24,078 bases of DNA from Balneolia bacterium (GCA_003567135.1 PXAI01000151.1:1-24078); one strand, 5' to 3'; positions 7,522 through 16,301 are shown, numbered from the stretch's first letter. The notes: generated by a model from the letters alone, not told the origin. Translations and numbers: made by a program.

Positions 7522-7809
7522 ATGGCATCTATTAAACCTTTGGCTGACCGGGTGATCGTAAAGCCCGACGTGGCTGAGGAAAAAACCTCATCCGGTATTA
7601 TTATTCCTGACACCGCAAAAGAGAAGCCGCAGCGCGGAACTATCATTGCTGTAGGCGAAGGCCGTTACGAAAACGGAACCAAAATTGAGATGAGCGTTAA
7701 GTCCGGCGATAAAGTCCTTTACGGCAAGTACGCCGGAACCGAGATCACACTCGAGGGCGAAGACCTGATGATTATGCGCGAAAGCGACATACTGGGGATT
7801 GTTTCTTAA
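7522..7809 (+). CDS. groES: Co-chaperonin GroES (Cpn10)
   Basis: A 95-residue heptameric lid of the GroEL folding chamber. Seen: the N-terminal IKPLADRVIVKP, the mobile-loop region EEKTSSGIIIPDTAKEKPQ (about residues 19-37), VGEGRYENG, and the C-terminal DLMIMRESDILGIV. Length and motifs are those of a normal bacterial Cpn10. It is the first gene of the groES-groEL operon, with groEL starting 81 bases downstream. It has the clearest ribosome-binding site in the window, in keeping with high expression. Confidence 0.98.
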   Translation: MASIKPLADRVIVKPDVAEEKTSSGIIIPDTAKEKPQRGTIIAVGEGRYENGTKIEMSVKSGDKVLYGKYAGTEITLEGEDLMIMRESDILGIVS

Positions 7810-7890
7810 TCAGGCGTCCTGAATCTCACAGATGTGATCTGTTCTGATTTTTAAACGAAAAATTTTAACTCAAAAGAAGACTGACGAATT

Positions 7891-9552
7891 ATGTCAAAAT
7901 TAGTTCATTATAACGTTGACGCGCGCGAATCACTGAAGCGCGGTGTCGATAAATTAGCAAACGCTGTTAAAGTTACGCTCGGTCCACGCGGCCGTAATGT
8001 AGTCATCGAGAAATCCTTTGGTGCTCCAACGGTAACCAAAGATGGTGTTACTGTAGCCAAAGAGATTGAACTGGAAGACAAGGTAGAAAATATGGGCGCC
8101 CAGATGGTGCGCGAAGTTGCTTCCAAAACCAGCGATAACGCCGGTGATGGTACAACAACAGCTACCGTACTTGCTCAATCAATTATCCAGACCGGCCTCA
8201 AAAACGTAACTGCCGGTGCAAACCCAATGGACCTCAAGCGTGGAATCGACCAGGCTGTATCCGCTATCGTGAAAGAGCTGAAGAACCTCAGCAAGCCTGT
8301 TGGCGACAGCCTTTCAAGCATTCAGCAGGTAGGAACCATCTCCGCCAACGGCGACGAAGAGATTGGTAAGCGTATCGCTGAAGCGATGGAAAAAGTGGGT
8401 AAAGATGGTGTTATCACCGTTGAGGAAGCAAAAGGAACCGAAACATACCTCGAAACTGTAGAAGGTATGCAGTTCGACCGCGGTTACCTCTCTCCATACT
8501 TCGTAACCAACAGCGACAACATGGTTGCTGAGCTTGAAGATCCGTATATCCTGATTTTCGACAAGAAAATCTCAAACATGAAGGATCTGCTCCCGGTACT
8601 CGAAAAAGTAATCCAGACCGGCAAACCTCTGCTGATTATTGCTGAAGATATTGAAGGCGAAGCCCTCGCGACCCTTGTGGTTAACAAACTGCGCGGCACG
8701 CTCAAAATCGCTGCTGTAAAAGCTCCTGGTTTTGGTGATCGCCGTAAAGCTATGCTCGAGGATATCGCCATCCTTACCGGCGGTACGGTAATCAGCGAAG
8801 AGCGTGGTTACAAACTCGAAAACGCTACGCTTGATTTCCTCGGACAGGCTGCCCGCATCAGCATCGACAAAGACAACACAACTATTGTTGATGGTAAAGG
8901 CAAGCAGGACGACATCAAAGCCCGCGTAAATCAGATCAAGGCTCAGATTGAGAACACCACATCTGACTACGATCGTGAGAAACTCCAGGAGCGTCTGGCC
9001 AAGCTAAGCGGCGGTGTTGCTGTTCTTTACATTGGCGCGGCTTCAGAAGTTGAGATGAAAGAGAAGAAAGCCCGTGTTGAGGATGCTCTCCACGCTACCC
9101 GCGCTGCCGTTGAAGAAGGCATCGTGCCAGGTGGTGGTGTTGCGCTCATCCGCTGCAGCCACGTGATTGATGGCCTGAAAGCCGACAATCAGGATGTGAA
9201 GCTTGGCTTCGCAATCGTATCCAGAGCAGCTGAGGCACCGCTTCGTATTATCTCAGGAAACGCCGGTGTTGAGGGCTCCATCGTAGTTCAGCGCGTGAAA
9301 GAAGGCAAAGGAAACTTTGGTTTCAACGCACGTACTGAAGTTTACGAAGACCTCGTGAAAGCAGGTGTTATCGATCCTACGAAAGTTACCCGTACCGCAC
9401 TCGAAAACGCCGCTTCCGTAGCAGGGCTGATGCTCACTACCGAAGCCGTTATCTCCGAGAAGCCGTCGAAAGACGACGATAAAGGCGGACCTGCCCCCGA
9501 CATGAGCGGAATGGGCGGCATGGGTGGAATGGGCGGAGGCATGGGCTTCTAA
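7891..9552 (+). CDS. groEL: Chaperonin GroEL (Cpn60)
   Basis: A 553-residue chaperonin subunit forming the double-ring ATP-driven protein-folding chamber with GroES. Seen: the equatorial nucleotide site with LGPRGRNVVIE (30-40), KDGVTVAKEI (50-59) and GDGTTTAT (85-92), the apical segment KAPGFGDRRKAMLEDIAILTGG, IPGGGVALIR-like VPGGGVALIR in the C-terminal equatorial half, and the disordered tail GGMGGMGGGMGF. Length is close to E. coli GroEL (548). It is second in the groES-groEL operon and is followed by a strong terminator. Nothing suggests a specialised paralogue; it looks like the main housekeeping copy. Confidence 0.99.
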   Translation: MSKLVHYNVDARESLKRGVDKLANAVKVTLGPRGRNVVIEKSFGAPTVTKDGVTVAKEIELEDKVENMGAQMVREVASKTSDNAGDGTTTATVLAQSIIQTGLKNVTAGANPMDLKRGIDQAVSAIVKELKNLSKPVGDSLSSIQQVGTISANGDEEIGKRIAEAMEKVGKDGVITVEEAKGTETYLETVEGMQFDRGYLSPYFVTNSDNMVAELEDPYILIFDKKISNMKDLLPVLEKVIQTGKPLLIIAEDIEGEALATLVVNKLRGTLKIAAVKAPGFGDRRKAMLEDIAILTGGTVISEERGYKLENATLDFLGQAARISIDKDNTTIVDGKGKQDDIKARVNQIKAQIENTTSDYDREKLQERLAKLSGGVAVLYIGAASEVEMKEKKARVEDALHATRAAVEEGIVPGGGVALIRCSHVIDGLKADNQDVKLGFAIVSRAAEAPLRIISGNAGVEGSIVVQRVKEGKGNFGFNARTEVYEDLVKAGVIDPTKVTRTALENAASVAGLMLTTEAVISEKPSKDDDKGGPAPDMSGMGGMGGMGGGMGF

Positions 9553-9590
9553 ACCCATCCTGACGTTCAGGCCAAACCAACCTGATATAA

Positions 9591-9628
9591 AAATGCCCCG
9601 GAGCTTAACGTTCCGGGGCATTTTTTTT
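9591..9628. terminator. Strong, probably bidirectional terminator between groEL and serA
   Basis: A perfect 12-bp GC-rich stem (AAATGCCCCGGA at 9591-9602 with TCCGGGGCATTT at 9612-9623) has a 9-base loop and runs into T residues to 9628 on the + strand. On the - strand the same stem is followed by TTTTTATAT, so it could also end the serA transcript arriving from the right. Confidence 0.93.
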
Positions 9629-9713
9629 GGAGATTATTTGAAATCGAAGGTAATGATCTCAGGTACGCAACGAAGCCATTTTAACGGGCTTCATCATTCC
9701 GCCACCGATCTCA

Positions 9714-11300
9714 CTAAAGCTTCAGATACTTCACATGCTCAACACCATCCATTCCGATGATTGCGCTGAGTGTGTCTTTATCTGCGTCTTTATCAATGGA
9801 GATTCCCGTAACGGCACGCGAGGTGTCTTTCGCGCGGCCAAGGCTGAGCGCCGCAATGTTAATGTCGTTTTCAGCGAGTTTTGAACTCACCGCAGCCAGC
9901 ATTCCGGGGCGATCCACGTTTCTGTAAAGGATTACGGTTCCCTTCAGGTGCAGCTCAATATCCAGCCCGTCGATATTCACCACGCGATGATCCTGCTCGT
10001 TGAAAATCGTGCCGGAGATATGTTTGTACGCCGGAGAACCGTCCAGCTTCACGGTAATTAAATCAGCATAGGTTTTGGAGGATTTCGTCTTTGCCTCCGT
10101 AATTTCTATACCTTTCTGATCCGCAAGATAGCGGGCGTTAATCAGGTTTACCGGCGCGTTATCAGCGATTTCGAAAAGATATCCTGAAAGAAATGCATCT
10201 GTGAGGATTTCTGCTTTTTCCGCGCATTTCCCGGAATATTCAAGCGTGATTTTTCCGGGATTTCCGCTGTTTGTCTGGCAAGCGAATTTCCCAAGTCGAT
10301 CAGCAAGCTCAAGCAGCGGCTGAACTTCGCGATCTGTACTCAGCGCGATGGACTTCCCGTTCAGGCTGCCTTTGTAATTCTTGTTTTCAAGCGCATCGGC
10401 AATTTGTTCCGCAATCTGTACGGCCACTTTTTCCTGTGCTTCCTCGGTTGATGCTCCAAGGTGCGGCGTACAAACTACTTTGGGATGTTTCAGCAGCTCA
10501 TGGAGTGATTCCGGCACGGGCTCAGTCGTGTACACATCCAGCGCGACTTCCGAAACGGTTCCGTCTTCGAGCAGGCCGAGCAGATCACTTTCGTCAAAAA
10601 TACCGCCTCTTGCGCAGTTTACGAGACGCACGCCTTTTTTCAGCTTCGACGCATTCGCTCTGCTGATGAGTCCGCGGGTTTTTTCGGTGAGGGGAGTGTG
10701 AACGGTGATGATATCAGAATTCGCGAGCAGCTCGTCCATATCTACCAGCTTAACACCAATTTCCGCAGCACGCTCTGTGGTCATATAGGGATCATACCCG
10801 ATGATATTCATTCCGAAGGATTTCATCCTTTCAGCTACAGATGACCCGATTTTTCCCAGGCCAACCACGCCGAGCGTTTTGCCGTGGACTTCGGTCCCCA
10901 TGTAGAGTTTCCGGTCCCAACGTCCTGCTTTCAGGGAAGCAACGGCATTGGGGATGTTTCGCACGAGCGATAAAATCAGTCCGCAGGCGTGTTCAGCGGT
11001 GGAGATGGTGTTGCCGTCGGGCGTATTCATCACCAAAACGCCGAGTTTTGTAGCGGCTTCGATATCGATGTTATCCACACCTACGCCGGCTCTTCCGACC
11101 ACCTTAAGATTTCCTTTGGCGTGCTGAATCAGCTCTTCGGTAACCTTGGTGGCACTTCGTACCACGAGGCCGTCGTAGTTGCTGATGGTTTCGTAAAGCT
11201 TTTCCTGATCAAGTTTGCTGACCAGATCTGCCTCGATACCGCGTTTTTTCAGGATATCGGCGCAAACCGCATCAACGTTATCCAACAATAGTACTTTCAT
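9714..11300 (-). CDS. serA: D-3-phosphoglycerate dehydrogenase, long ACT-domain form
   Basis: The first enzyme of serine synthesis: it oxidises 3-phosphoglycerate to 3-phosphohydroxypyruvate with NAD+. The 528 residues match the long (type 1) form. Seen: the substrate-binding region VVRSATKV (46-53) and GRAGVGVDNID (69-79), the Rossmann loop GLGKIG (147-152), the catalytic Arg231 in NCARGGIFDE, Glu260 and His280 in TPHLGAST, then an intervening domain and a C-terminal ACT domain (about 455-528, starting near ILYRNVDRPGML). The ACT domain commonly confers serine feedback in this family. It is downstream of engB with a 60-base gap holding a small hairpin. serC and serB are not in the window. 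Confidence 0.97.
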   Translation of the reverse strand: MKVLLLDNVDAVCADILKKRGIEADLVSKLDQEKLYETISNYDGLVVRSATKVTEELIQHAKGNLKVVGRAGVGVDNIDIEAATKLGVLVMNTPDGNTISTAEHACGLILSLVRNIPNAVASLKAGRWDRKLYMGTEVHGKTLGVVGLGKIGSSVAERMKSFGMNIIGYDPYMTTERAAEIGVKLVDMDELLANSDIITVHTPLTEKTRGLISRANASKLKKGVRLVNCARGGIFDESDLLGLLEDGTVSEVALDVYTTEPVPESLHELLKHPKVVCTPHLGASTEEAQEKVAVQIAEQIADALENKNYKGSLNGKSIALSTDREVQPLLELADRLGKFACQTNSGNPGKITLEYSGKCAEKAEILTDAFLSGYLFEIADNAPVNLINARYLADQKGIEITEAKTKSSKTYADLITVKLDGSPAYKHISGTIFNEQDHRVVNIDGLDIELHLKGTVILYRNVDRPGMLAAVSSKLAENDINIAALSLGRAKDTSRAVTGISIDKDADKDTLSAIIGMDGVEHVKYLKL

Positions 11301-11334
11301 TTACTTTATTTTTTGGTTCTCATAGCAATTAGAA

Positions 11335-11355
11335 GTGGCCGTTTTTTCGTGCCAC
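11335..11355. other. Small hairpin in the engB-serA gap
   Basis: GTGGC (11335-11339) pairs with GCCAC (11351-11355). The stem can be extended by a CG/CG pair across one bulge, with a six-base homopolymer loop (T on the + strand, A in the transcript). It lies in the 60-base gap between engB and serA on the - strand transcript and is not followed by a T-run there. It is therefore not a good terminator, but it could affect readthrough or RNA stability. Confidence 0.3.
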
Positions 11356-11360
11356 AATAG

Positions 11361-11990
11361 TTATTCAATAATAAAATCATTAATCAGATCAACGATTTCG
11401 GCAATGCCGTCTCGTTTTTCAGAGGAGATAACGAACTGCGGCACATCAACATTTACAGTGCGCTGAAGCTTCCGGTATTCGGCATCCATCTGCTTTATTT
11501 TATTTTTTCCAAGCTTATCAGCCTTGGATAAAATCAGGGCAAACGGAACCTGATTGGCCGCAAGAAAATAGATAAAATCTGAATCATTAGCTTGTGGTTT
11601 ATGGCGGATATCAACCAGAAGCAGTACAAGGCGGATATTTTTTCGTTTGGAGAGATATCGCTCCAGTTCCTTTCCCCAGCGATCCTGCTCGCTTTTCGGA
11701 ACTTTGGCGTATCCGTAGCCGGGAAGATCAACCAGATGCCAGCTGTCTTGCATCAGAAAATAGTTCATCGCCCGCGTTTTGCCGGGTACGTTACTTGTTT
11801 TGGCAAGATTGCCTCTGTTGGTAAGCGCGTTGATCAGCGAAGATTTTCCCACGTTGGATCGTCCTGCCAGACAAACTTCGGGGAGATCAGATTCCGGGCA
11901 CAAATGGTACGCCGGCGCGCTGGTTACAAAGGATGCGGGAATGGCTATCGTCCGCTTTTTTTCGGTCGGCTGATCGTTACTGCTGCTCAT
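11361..11990 (-). CDS. engB: Ribosome-biogenesis GTPase EngB (YsxC/YihA)
   Basis: A 209-residue TrmE-Era-EngA-EngB-class GTPase needed for late assembly of the large ribosomal subunit. Seen: G1 GRSNVGKSSL (43-52), the G2 region around KTSNVPGKT, G3 DLPGYGYAK (88-96), LVDIRHK and the G4-type LSKADKLGKN, and an SS-E-K G5-like segment near the end. Length is typical. The start lies 3 bases after the purF stop, so the two are translationally close. The start at 11990 gives a short charged N-terminal extension before the conserved PEVCLAGRSNVGKS core, as in homologues. Confidence 0.97.
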   Translation of the reverse strand: MSSSNDQPTEKKRTIAIPASFVTSAPAYHLCPESDLPEVCLAGRSNVGKSSLINALTNRGNLAKTSNVPGKTRAMNYFLMQDSWHLVDLPGYGYAKVPKSEQDRWGKELERYLSKRKNIRLVLLLVDIRHKPQANDSDFIYFLAANQVPFALILSKADKLGKNKIKQMDAEYRKLQRTVNVDVPQFVISSEKRDGIAEIVDLINDFIIE

Positions 11991-11993
11991 AAA

Positions 11994-13493
11994 TTATACG
12001 GGTTCATTGGCTTCTTTGCCCATCTGCTCGAGAACCGGCACAGGATAATCGCCGGTAAAGCAGGCACGACAGTAGTCGCGGCGGTTCGGATTTGCTTCGC
12101 GTACGGCATTCAGCAAACCGCGCGGAGATAAATAGTGCAGGCTGTCCACACCAAGCGCCTCGCCGATTTTCCGGACATCCTGATTATAAACGTTGGCAAT
12201 CAGTTCTTCAGGGCTCGGGAAATCCATCCCGTAATAGCACGGTTCGGTGATCGGGGGAGAGCTCACCATAAAATGAATTTCTTTGGGATTACATTTCCGC
12301 ACCATTTCAATCAGGTGGCGGCTGGTGTTCCCACGCACGACGGAATCATCCACGATAAAAACGACGCGATCCCTGAGTACGCCATCCACCGTATTGAATT
12401 TCGTGCGCACTTTCGACATCCGCGATTCCTGTCCCGGCGAGATAAACGTTCTGCCAACATAGTGATTTCTGATCAGCCCTATTTCAAACTTGCAGTCATG
12501 GCCCATTTTCTGATTTTCCATAGCGTAGCCAAGTGCGGCGGTATTGCTGGAATCGGGCACGGAAATAACGATCGGTTTTTTGCCGGATCTGTTTTTGGTG
12601 ACATTTGGGATCGGATGCTCTTTCGCCAGATATTTTCCAATTTTGCGTCGCACCTTATCCACGTTCTCGCCGAAGATTTTACTGTCGGGACGCGAAAAAT
12701 AGACGTACTCAAATATACAGGCCGAAACCGGCGTGCCTTCAATCCGGTCCAGAAATATGGATTCAGGCTCGTTTCTGTCGATCGCTTTTTTATCAATAAT
12801 AACCACCTCGCCCGGCTGGATATCCCGGATATATTCTGCGCCGATGATATCGAAGGCGCAGGTTTCGCTGGCAACGACGAAGCTGTCGTCGAGTTTGCCG
12901 AGCGAAAGGGGACGAAATCCGTTGGGATCTCGCACGGCGATCAGTTTATCGTCGGTCTGAATAACCAGACAGTACGCACCCTGAATTTTTTTGAGGGCAT
13001 CTAAAACCTGCTCAAGCTGCGTTTCCTTGCGGCTGTGGGAAATAAGGTGGAGGATAAGCTCGGTATCGGACGTACTCTGAAAAATGACGCCCTCTTCGGT
13101 AAACTTCTGGCGAAGCTGTTTGGCGTTGGTCAGGTTTCCGTTATGCGCAATCGCCAGATTTCCCTTTGCATAATGCACTCTGAAAGGCTGAATATTCGCC
13201 GGATTCGCGGATGCGCCAGAGGTAGAGTAGCGATTGTGTCCGATAGCTGAATTGCCCCTTAGCGTATCCGTGAAAAGCTTTTTGTTATCGAACACGCTCA
13301 GTACAAGGCCGAAATCCTTGTGCATGGGCATCACGGGAATTCCCCGGGATTCATCAAAAACGCTACTGACAATCCCGGCCGACTCCTGGCCGCGATGCTG
13401 AAGCGCATGTAGCCCGAAATAGGTCATTAACGAGGCTTGGGGATGATTATAGATACCGAATATACCACAGTAATCTTTGGGCTTATCAGACAT
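11994..13493 (-). CDS. purF: Amidophosphoribosyltransferase
   Basis: The first committed enzyme of purine synthesis: it makes phosphoribosylamine from PRPP and glutamine. It has 499 residues. Seen: a short propeptide (MSDKPKDY) before the catalytic Cys9 in CGIFGIY, glutamine-site motifs HRGQESAG (33-40), HNGNLTN (117-123) and SDTELILHL (142-150), and the PRPP-binding loop VDDSVVRGNT (381-390). Four cysteines (Cys259, Cys419, Cys475, Cys478) sit where the [4Fe-4S] cluster of the Bacillus-type enzyme is bound, so this is the Fe-S, propeptide-processed form rather than the E. coli form. It is the first gene of purF-engB-(serA); the promoter should lie in 13494-13560. Confidence 0.98.
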   Translation of the reverse strand: MSDKPKDYCGIFGIYNHPQASLMTYFGLHALQHRGQESAGIVSSVFDESRGIPVMPMHKDFGLVLSVFDNKKLFTDTLRGNSAIGHNRYSTSGASANPANIQPFRVHYAKGNLAIAHNGNLTNAKQLRQKFTEEGVIFQSTSDTELILHLISHSRKETQLEQVLDALKKIQGAYCLVIQTDDKLIAVRDPNGFRPLSLGKLDDSFVVASETCAFDIIGAEYIRDIQPGEVVIIDKKAIDRNEPESIFLDRIEGTPVSACIFEYVYFSRPDSKIFGENVDKVRRKIGKYLAKEHPIPNVTKNRSGKKPIVISVPDSSNTAALGYAMENQKMGHDCKFEIGLIRNHYVGRTFISPGQESRMSKVRTKFNTVDGVLRDRVVFIVDDSVVRGNTSRHLIEMVRKCNPKEIHFMVSSPPITEPCYYGMDFPSPEELIANVYNQDVRKIGEALGVDSLHYLSPRGLLNAVREANPNRRDYCRACFTGDYPVPVLEQMGKEANEPV

Positions 13494-13866
13494 GAAAACC
13501 GGTAATGGTGTAGGATTCAGGTTGAGCAGAATGACTGGCTAAATATACCCTGAATTACGTTCAATCTGAAAAGAGAAAGAGGGGGTTAATTCAGAATGGT
13601 TGAATTCAGAAATCAGAATTGGCTTACGCACGCATATCGTTAATTCTCGGCTATCAGCTTGTAGTCGTAGTTTTCACGCAAAGTCGCAGAGCCGCAAAGG
13701 TTTTGGGATGTATGTATTTCATTGCTTATCTGCACTCTTCTTTGCGTCTTAGCGCCTTAGCGTGCTATCTGTAGTCGTAGTTTTCACGCAAAGTCGCAGA
13801 GCCGTAAAGGTTTTCATTGCTTATCTGCACTCTTCTTTGCGCCTTCGCGTCTCTGTGTGCATCATA
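13494..13866. other. 373-base gene-free region between purF and the rhodanese gene
   Basis: There is no credible coding sequence. The part nearest 13493 must hold the purF promoter on the - strand: TTGAAC followed by TATATTTA can be read there, but at poor spacing. About 13600-13660 contains A/T-rich sequence with nothing I recognise. From 13661 a two-copy tandem repeat fills the rest, reaching almost to the stop codon of the rhodanese gene, so that repeat would also be in the rhodanese 3' region. Confidence 0.7.
13661..13860. repeat. Two-copy tandem repeat with inverted arms of 8-bp period
   Basis: Copy 1 is 13661-13770 and copy 2 is 13771-13860; both begin GTAGTCGTAGTTTTCACGCA and are nearly identical. 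Copy 1 has 15 extra bases (13705-13719). Each copy has a left arm built from 8-mers (CGCAAAGT, CGCAGAGC, CGCAAAGG) and a right arm built from the reverse pattern (CTTTGCGT, CTTAGCGC, CTTAGCGT). In copy 1 the arms (13675-13699 and 13740-13764) are complementary at 20 of 25 positions; in copy 2 (13785-13809 and 13835-13859) at 18 of 25. No transposase is nearby. Confidence 0.9.
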
Positions 13867-14781
13867 CTAATTCGAAACCGGCACGTCCGATCTGTTGCCC
13901 CATTCGCCCCAGGAGCCTTCGTAGGCGCGGACGTCGGCGTAGCCCATCAGCCGGAGCGTGAAGTAGGCGTGCGAGCCGCGGACGTTGGTGTGGCAGTGGG
14001 GGATGACCTGCTTATCGGGCGTGATACCACGTTCTTCGAGCTGGGCTTTGATTACGTTGGCGGGCTTGAAAAACGGGACGCCCTCTGATTCAATATTTTC
14101 GCTCCACACGAGATTTACCGCTCCGGGAATGTGGCCGGTTTGTTCTGATCTGGCGTCAGCGCCCGTGTATTCATCTTCGCTGCGGGCGTCAAAAATCACC
14201 ACATCATCGCGTTCGAGCATTTCCATGATGTAGGCCACATCGCACATGCGTTCTTCCTGTACCTCAATTTCAAAGGTGCTCTCCTGATACGTGATCGATC
14301 CGTAACGAAGCGGTTCTACGGTTTCAAATCCGGCTTCTTCCCATGCTGCAAAACCGCCGTTTAGAATCCGGACATCCTCATGGCCGTAAACTTCGAGGGC
14401 GTAGAAAAGCCGTGCGGCAAAAAGGCTTTGTCCGCCATCATACGCCACAATGGTGTGATCGCGGCTGATCCCGTGGTTTTGCATCAGATCCTGAAATTCG
14501 CGTGGACCGATCAGCATGGCGCCTACCGGATAATCTTTCTGGTGAAGCGCCTCAACGCCGCCGAAGGAAATGGCGCCGGGTATTGATCCTGCCTCAAATT
14601 CATCATAAGGACGCATATCAACAATTACGACGTTACTTTGCCGTCTGATTTCAGAAAGATCTTCAGCGCTCAGAAGCAGATGGACTTCTGGATAATCGAA
14701 GGGAGTATTCTCATTATCGTTTTCAAAATCGCAGCTGAAGAGCAGGAAGAGTGCAAGAAAAGCGGGCAGGACGAAATTCAT
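13867..14781 (-). CDS. Lipoprotein with two rhodanese domains (thiosulfate sulfurtransferase-like)
   Basis: A 304-residue protein with a lipoprotein signal (hydrophobic residues 2-16, LLFSC with Cys17 as the lipid-anchor site) followed by two rhodanese domains (about 35-155 and 178-302). The N-terminal domain has VVIVDMRPYDEFEAGSIPGA and an active-site-like loop YDGGQSLFAAR without cysteine, so it is inactive, as usual in two-domain sulfurtransferases. The C-terminal domain has VVIFDARSEDEYTG, GHIPGAVNL and the loop HCHTNVRGSH, with catalytic Cys263 and Arg268 (C-x4-R). It should move sulfane sulfur from thiosulfate or 3-mercaptopyruvate to a thiol, outside the cytoplasm. The donor is not predictable. 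It follows a TlpA-like thioredoxin lipoprotein by 47 bases, and the two are probably co-transcribed. Confidence 0.9.
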   Translation of the reverse strand: MNFVLPAFLALFLLFSCDFENDNENTPFDYPEVHLLLSAEDLSEIRRQSNVVIVDMRPYDEFEAGSIPGAISFGGVEALHQKDYPVGAMLIGPREFQDLMQNHGISRDHTIVAYDGGQSLFAARLFYALEVYGHEDVRILNGGFAAWEEAGFETVEPLRYGSITYQESTFEIEVQEERMCDVAYIMEMLERDDVVIFDARSEDEYTGADARSEQTGHIPGAVNLVWSENIESEGVPFFKPANVIKAQLEERGITPDKQVIPHCHTNVRGSHAYFTLRLMGYADVRAYEGSWGEWGNRSDVPVSN

Positions 14782-14828
14782 GTCGGTATCAGTTTAATGA
14801 AAGTAAAGACGGAAAGTCAGTCGGGAGC

Positions 14829-16301
14829 TTAACGGAGTGCGTAAGTCATCTCGTGTTCATCAAACAACAAATCTTCGACCACAGTTTCAAGATTAAACGA
14901 AGGGCGGATGTTATTTACGCGTAAAATCTCGCCGTTGCGGTCAATCAGTACATAAAAGGGGATGCTTCCGGCGCGGTAGGTGTTGAAAAGCTCGTTTTCG
15001 AATCCGTCACCGGCATATAAATTTATCCAGGGATAATTCGATCTGCTGACCGCGTTTTCCCACGCTTCGCGATCTTCATCAATGGAAACGGTTACGATCT
15101 CAAATCCGGATGAGCTGAATTTCGAATAAATATCCTGCTTGTATGATTTCTGATACATGCAGTTGCCGCACCACGAGGCCCAGAATTCGAGCAGGACATA
15201 ATTTCCGTCAAAATCACGGAGCGTTTTTCTGGTTCCGTTTGCATCAGCAAAGTTGAAATCAGGCGCAGGGTTTCCGGGCTGAATTTTGGTGATTTCATCA
15301 GAAAGCGTATTCAGAAACTCGCGGTATTCAGTGTAATCGTAATATTCTTCGTTGAAACGGTCGAGCTGGCGGCCGGCAAATTCGAACGGTGCTTCGCCGA
15401 GCAGCTCAGCAGTCAGATACATTTCTGCGTGAGCGTGGGCGCGTTTGCAGGTGGTTTGATCAAGAAGCTCTTTTTTTACCGCGTAAATTTCCTCGTGCGC
15501 CAGATATTTCCATACAGGATCGGTGAGGCGCTGGCCGTGTTCGGCTTCGACAACTTCACGAATATCATACGTTCTGATCCACTTATCGGCGAAATCCCGA
15601 ATTCCGGCACGCTGGGCTTTCAGGCTGGAATATCCAAAAAACTCATACTGAGCGGCGGCTCTCAGAATCCGGTTACGCTCGTAATCAGCGTAAAAACCGG
15701 GATTGGGTTTATTATTGATAACGTAATCCAGACGACTGAGCAGGTAATTCCCGACGTGCTGCATGGAAATGTAGTTCAGCGGCGTATCGCCCAGATATTC
15801 TTTAGAAAGATGCGTTTGGAGCTTCAGGGCGTCGAAATAATCGTTTGGCTCACCCTGATTAAACTTTCTGCGTTCGGTTCGCAGGTAATCATTCAGTTCA
15901 TCAACCCTGGAAAGATAATTCTGATAGCGTTCGTTGATCGCCCTCGAATGGCCGTGAATCTGCACATCGCGCGGAAAAGTGTTGTAATTCAGCAGGAGGG
16001 TTTGCTGCGTGCCGGGAATCAGGTAAACGGGATATTGTGTGCTCCCGATGGTAAGAAACGCGACTTCCGGTTCGTTTAAGTCAGTAAGGCTGATTTGAAA
16101 ACGCCCGCGTTCGTCGGTTTTGACCGGAACAACTTTGCGGTCTGCGTATTTGTAGTGTAGCGGCGCAAACTCCAGCTGCATAGTGATGTCCGTACCGTTT
16201 TCAACAGTGCCCCGAAGCGCTGTGTCTTTATCGGAGTTGCAGGAAGCAAGGAGCAATCCCGCAGTAAGTACTAAAACCGCAATTTTGATGTATTCAGGCA
16301 T
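14829..16301 (-). CDS. TlpA/ResA-like thioredoxin-fold lipoprotein
   Basis: A 490-residue extracytoplasmic protein with a lipoprotein signal (LLLASC, Cys21). An N-terminal beta-rich region (about 28-115) resembles the DUF4369-type domain common in Bacteroidota thioredoxin lipoproteins. A long helical middle region (about 120-335) follows, then a C-terminal AhpC/TSA-TlpA thioredoxin domain (about 341-480). The redox site is WASWCGNC with Cys378 and Cys381, preceded by PGNPAPDFNF and followed by the cis-proline loop SIPFY (Pro448). It probably acts as a thiol-disulfide oxidoreductase facing the periplasm; substrates are unknown. The downstream rhodanese lipoprotein suggests shared thiol or sulfur chemistry, which is inference. 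The promoter must lie in the repeat-rich 16302-16530 gap. Confidence 0.92.
   Translation of the reverse strand: MPEYIKIAVLVLTAGLLLASCNSDKDTALRGTVENGTDITMQLEFAPLHYKYADRKVVPVKTDERGRFQISLTDLNEPEVAFLTIGSTQYPVYLIPGTQQTLLLNYNTFPRDVQIHGHSRAINERYQNYLSRVDELNDYLRTERRKFNQGEPNDYFDALKLQTHLSKEYLGDTPLNYISMQHVGNYLLSRLDYVINNKPNPGFYADYERNRILRAAAQYEFFGYSSLKAQRAGIRDFADKWIRTYDIREVVEAEHGQRLTDPVWKYLAHEEIYAVKKELLDQTTCKRAHAHAEMYLTAELLGEAPFEFAGRQLDRFNEEYYDYTEYREFLNTLSDEITKIQPGNPAPDFNFADANGTRKTLRDFDGNYVLLEFWASWCGNCMYQKSYKQDIYSKFSSSGFEIVTVSIDEDREAWENAVSRSNYPWINLYAGDGFENELFNTYRAGSIPFYVLIDRNGEILRVNNIRPSFNLETVVEDLLFDEHEMTYALR

Noticed and set aside
9672..9692. Hairpin GAAGCC/GGCTTC as the serA terminator
   Set aside because: The stem is only 6 bp and has no T-run on the - strand; the 9591-9628 stem is a far better bidirectional terminator.
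12135..13004. Plus-strand 289-codon open frame within purF
   Set aside because: Antisense to purF, whose catalytic motifs are all intact; the translation resembles no family and has no promoter context.
13661..13860. CRISPR array
   Set aside because: Only two long direct copies without short spacers, and each copy holds inverted arms; no cas genes nearby. It is an intergenic tandem repeat.
15429..16079. Plus-strand 216-codon open frame within the TlpA-like gene
   Set aside because: Antisense to a lipoprotein gene with clear signal peptide and CxxC; no supporting features of its own.
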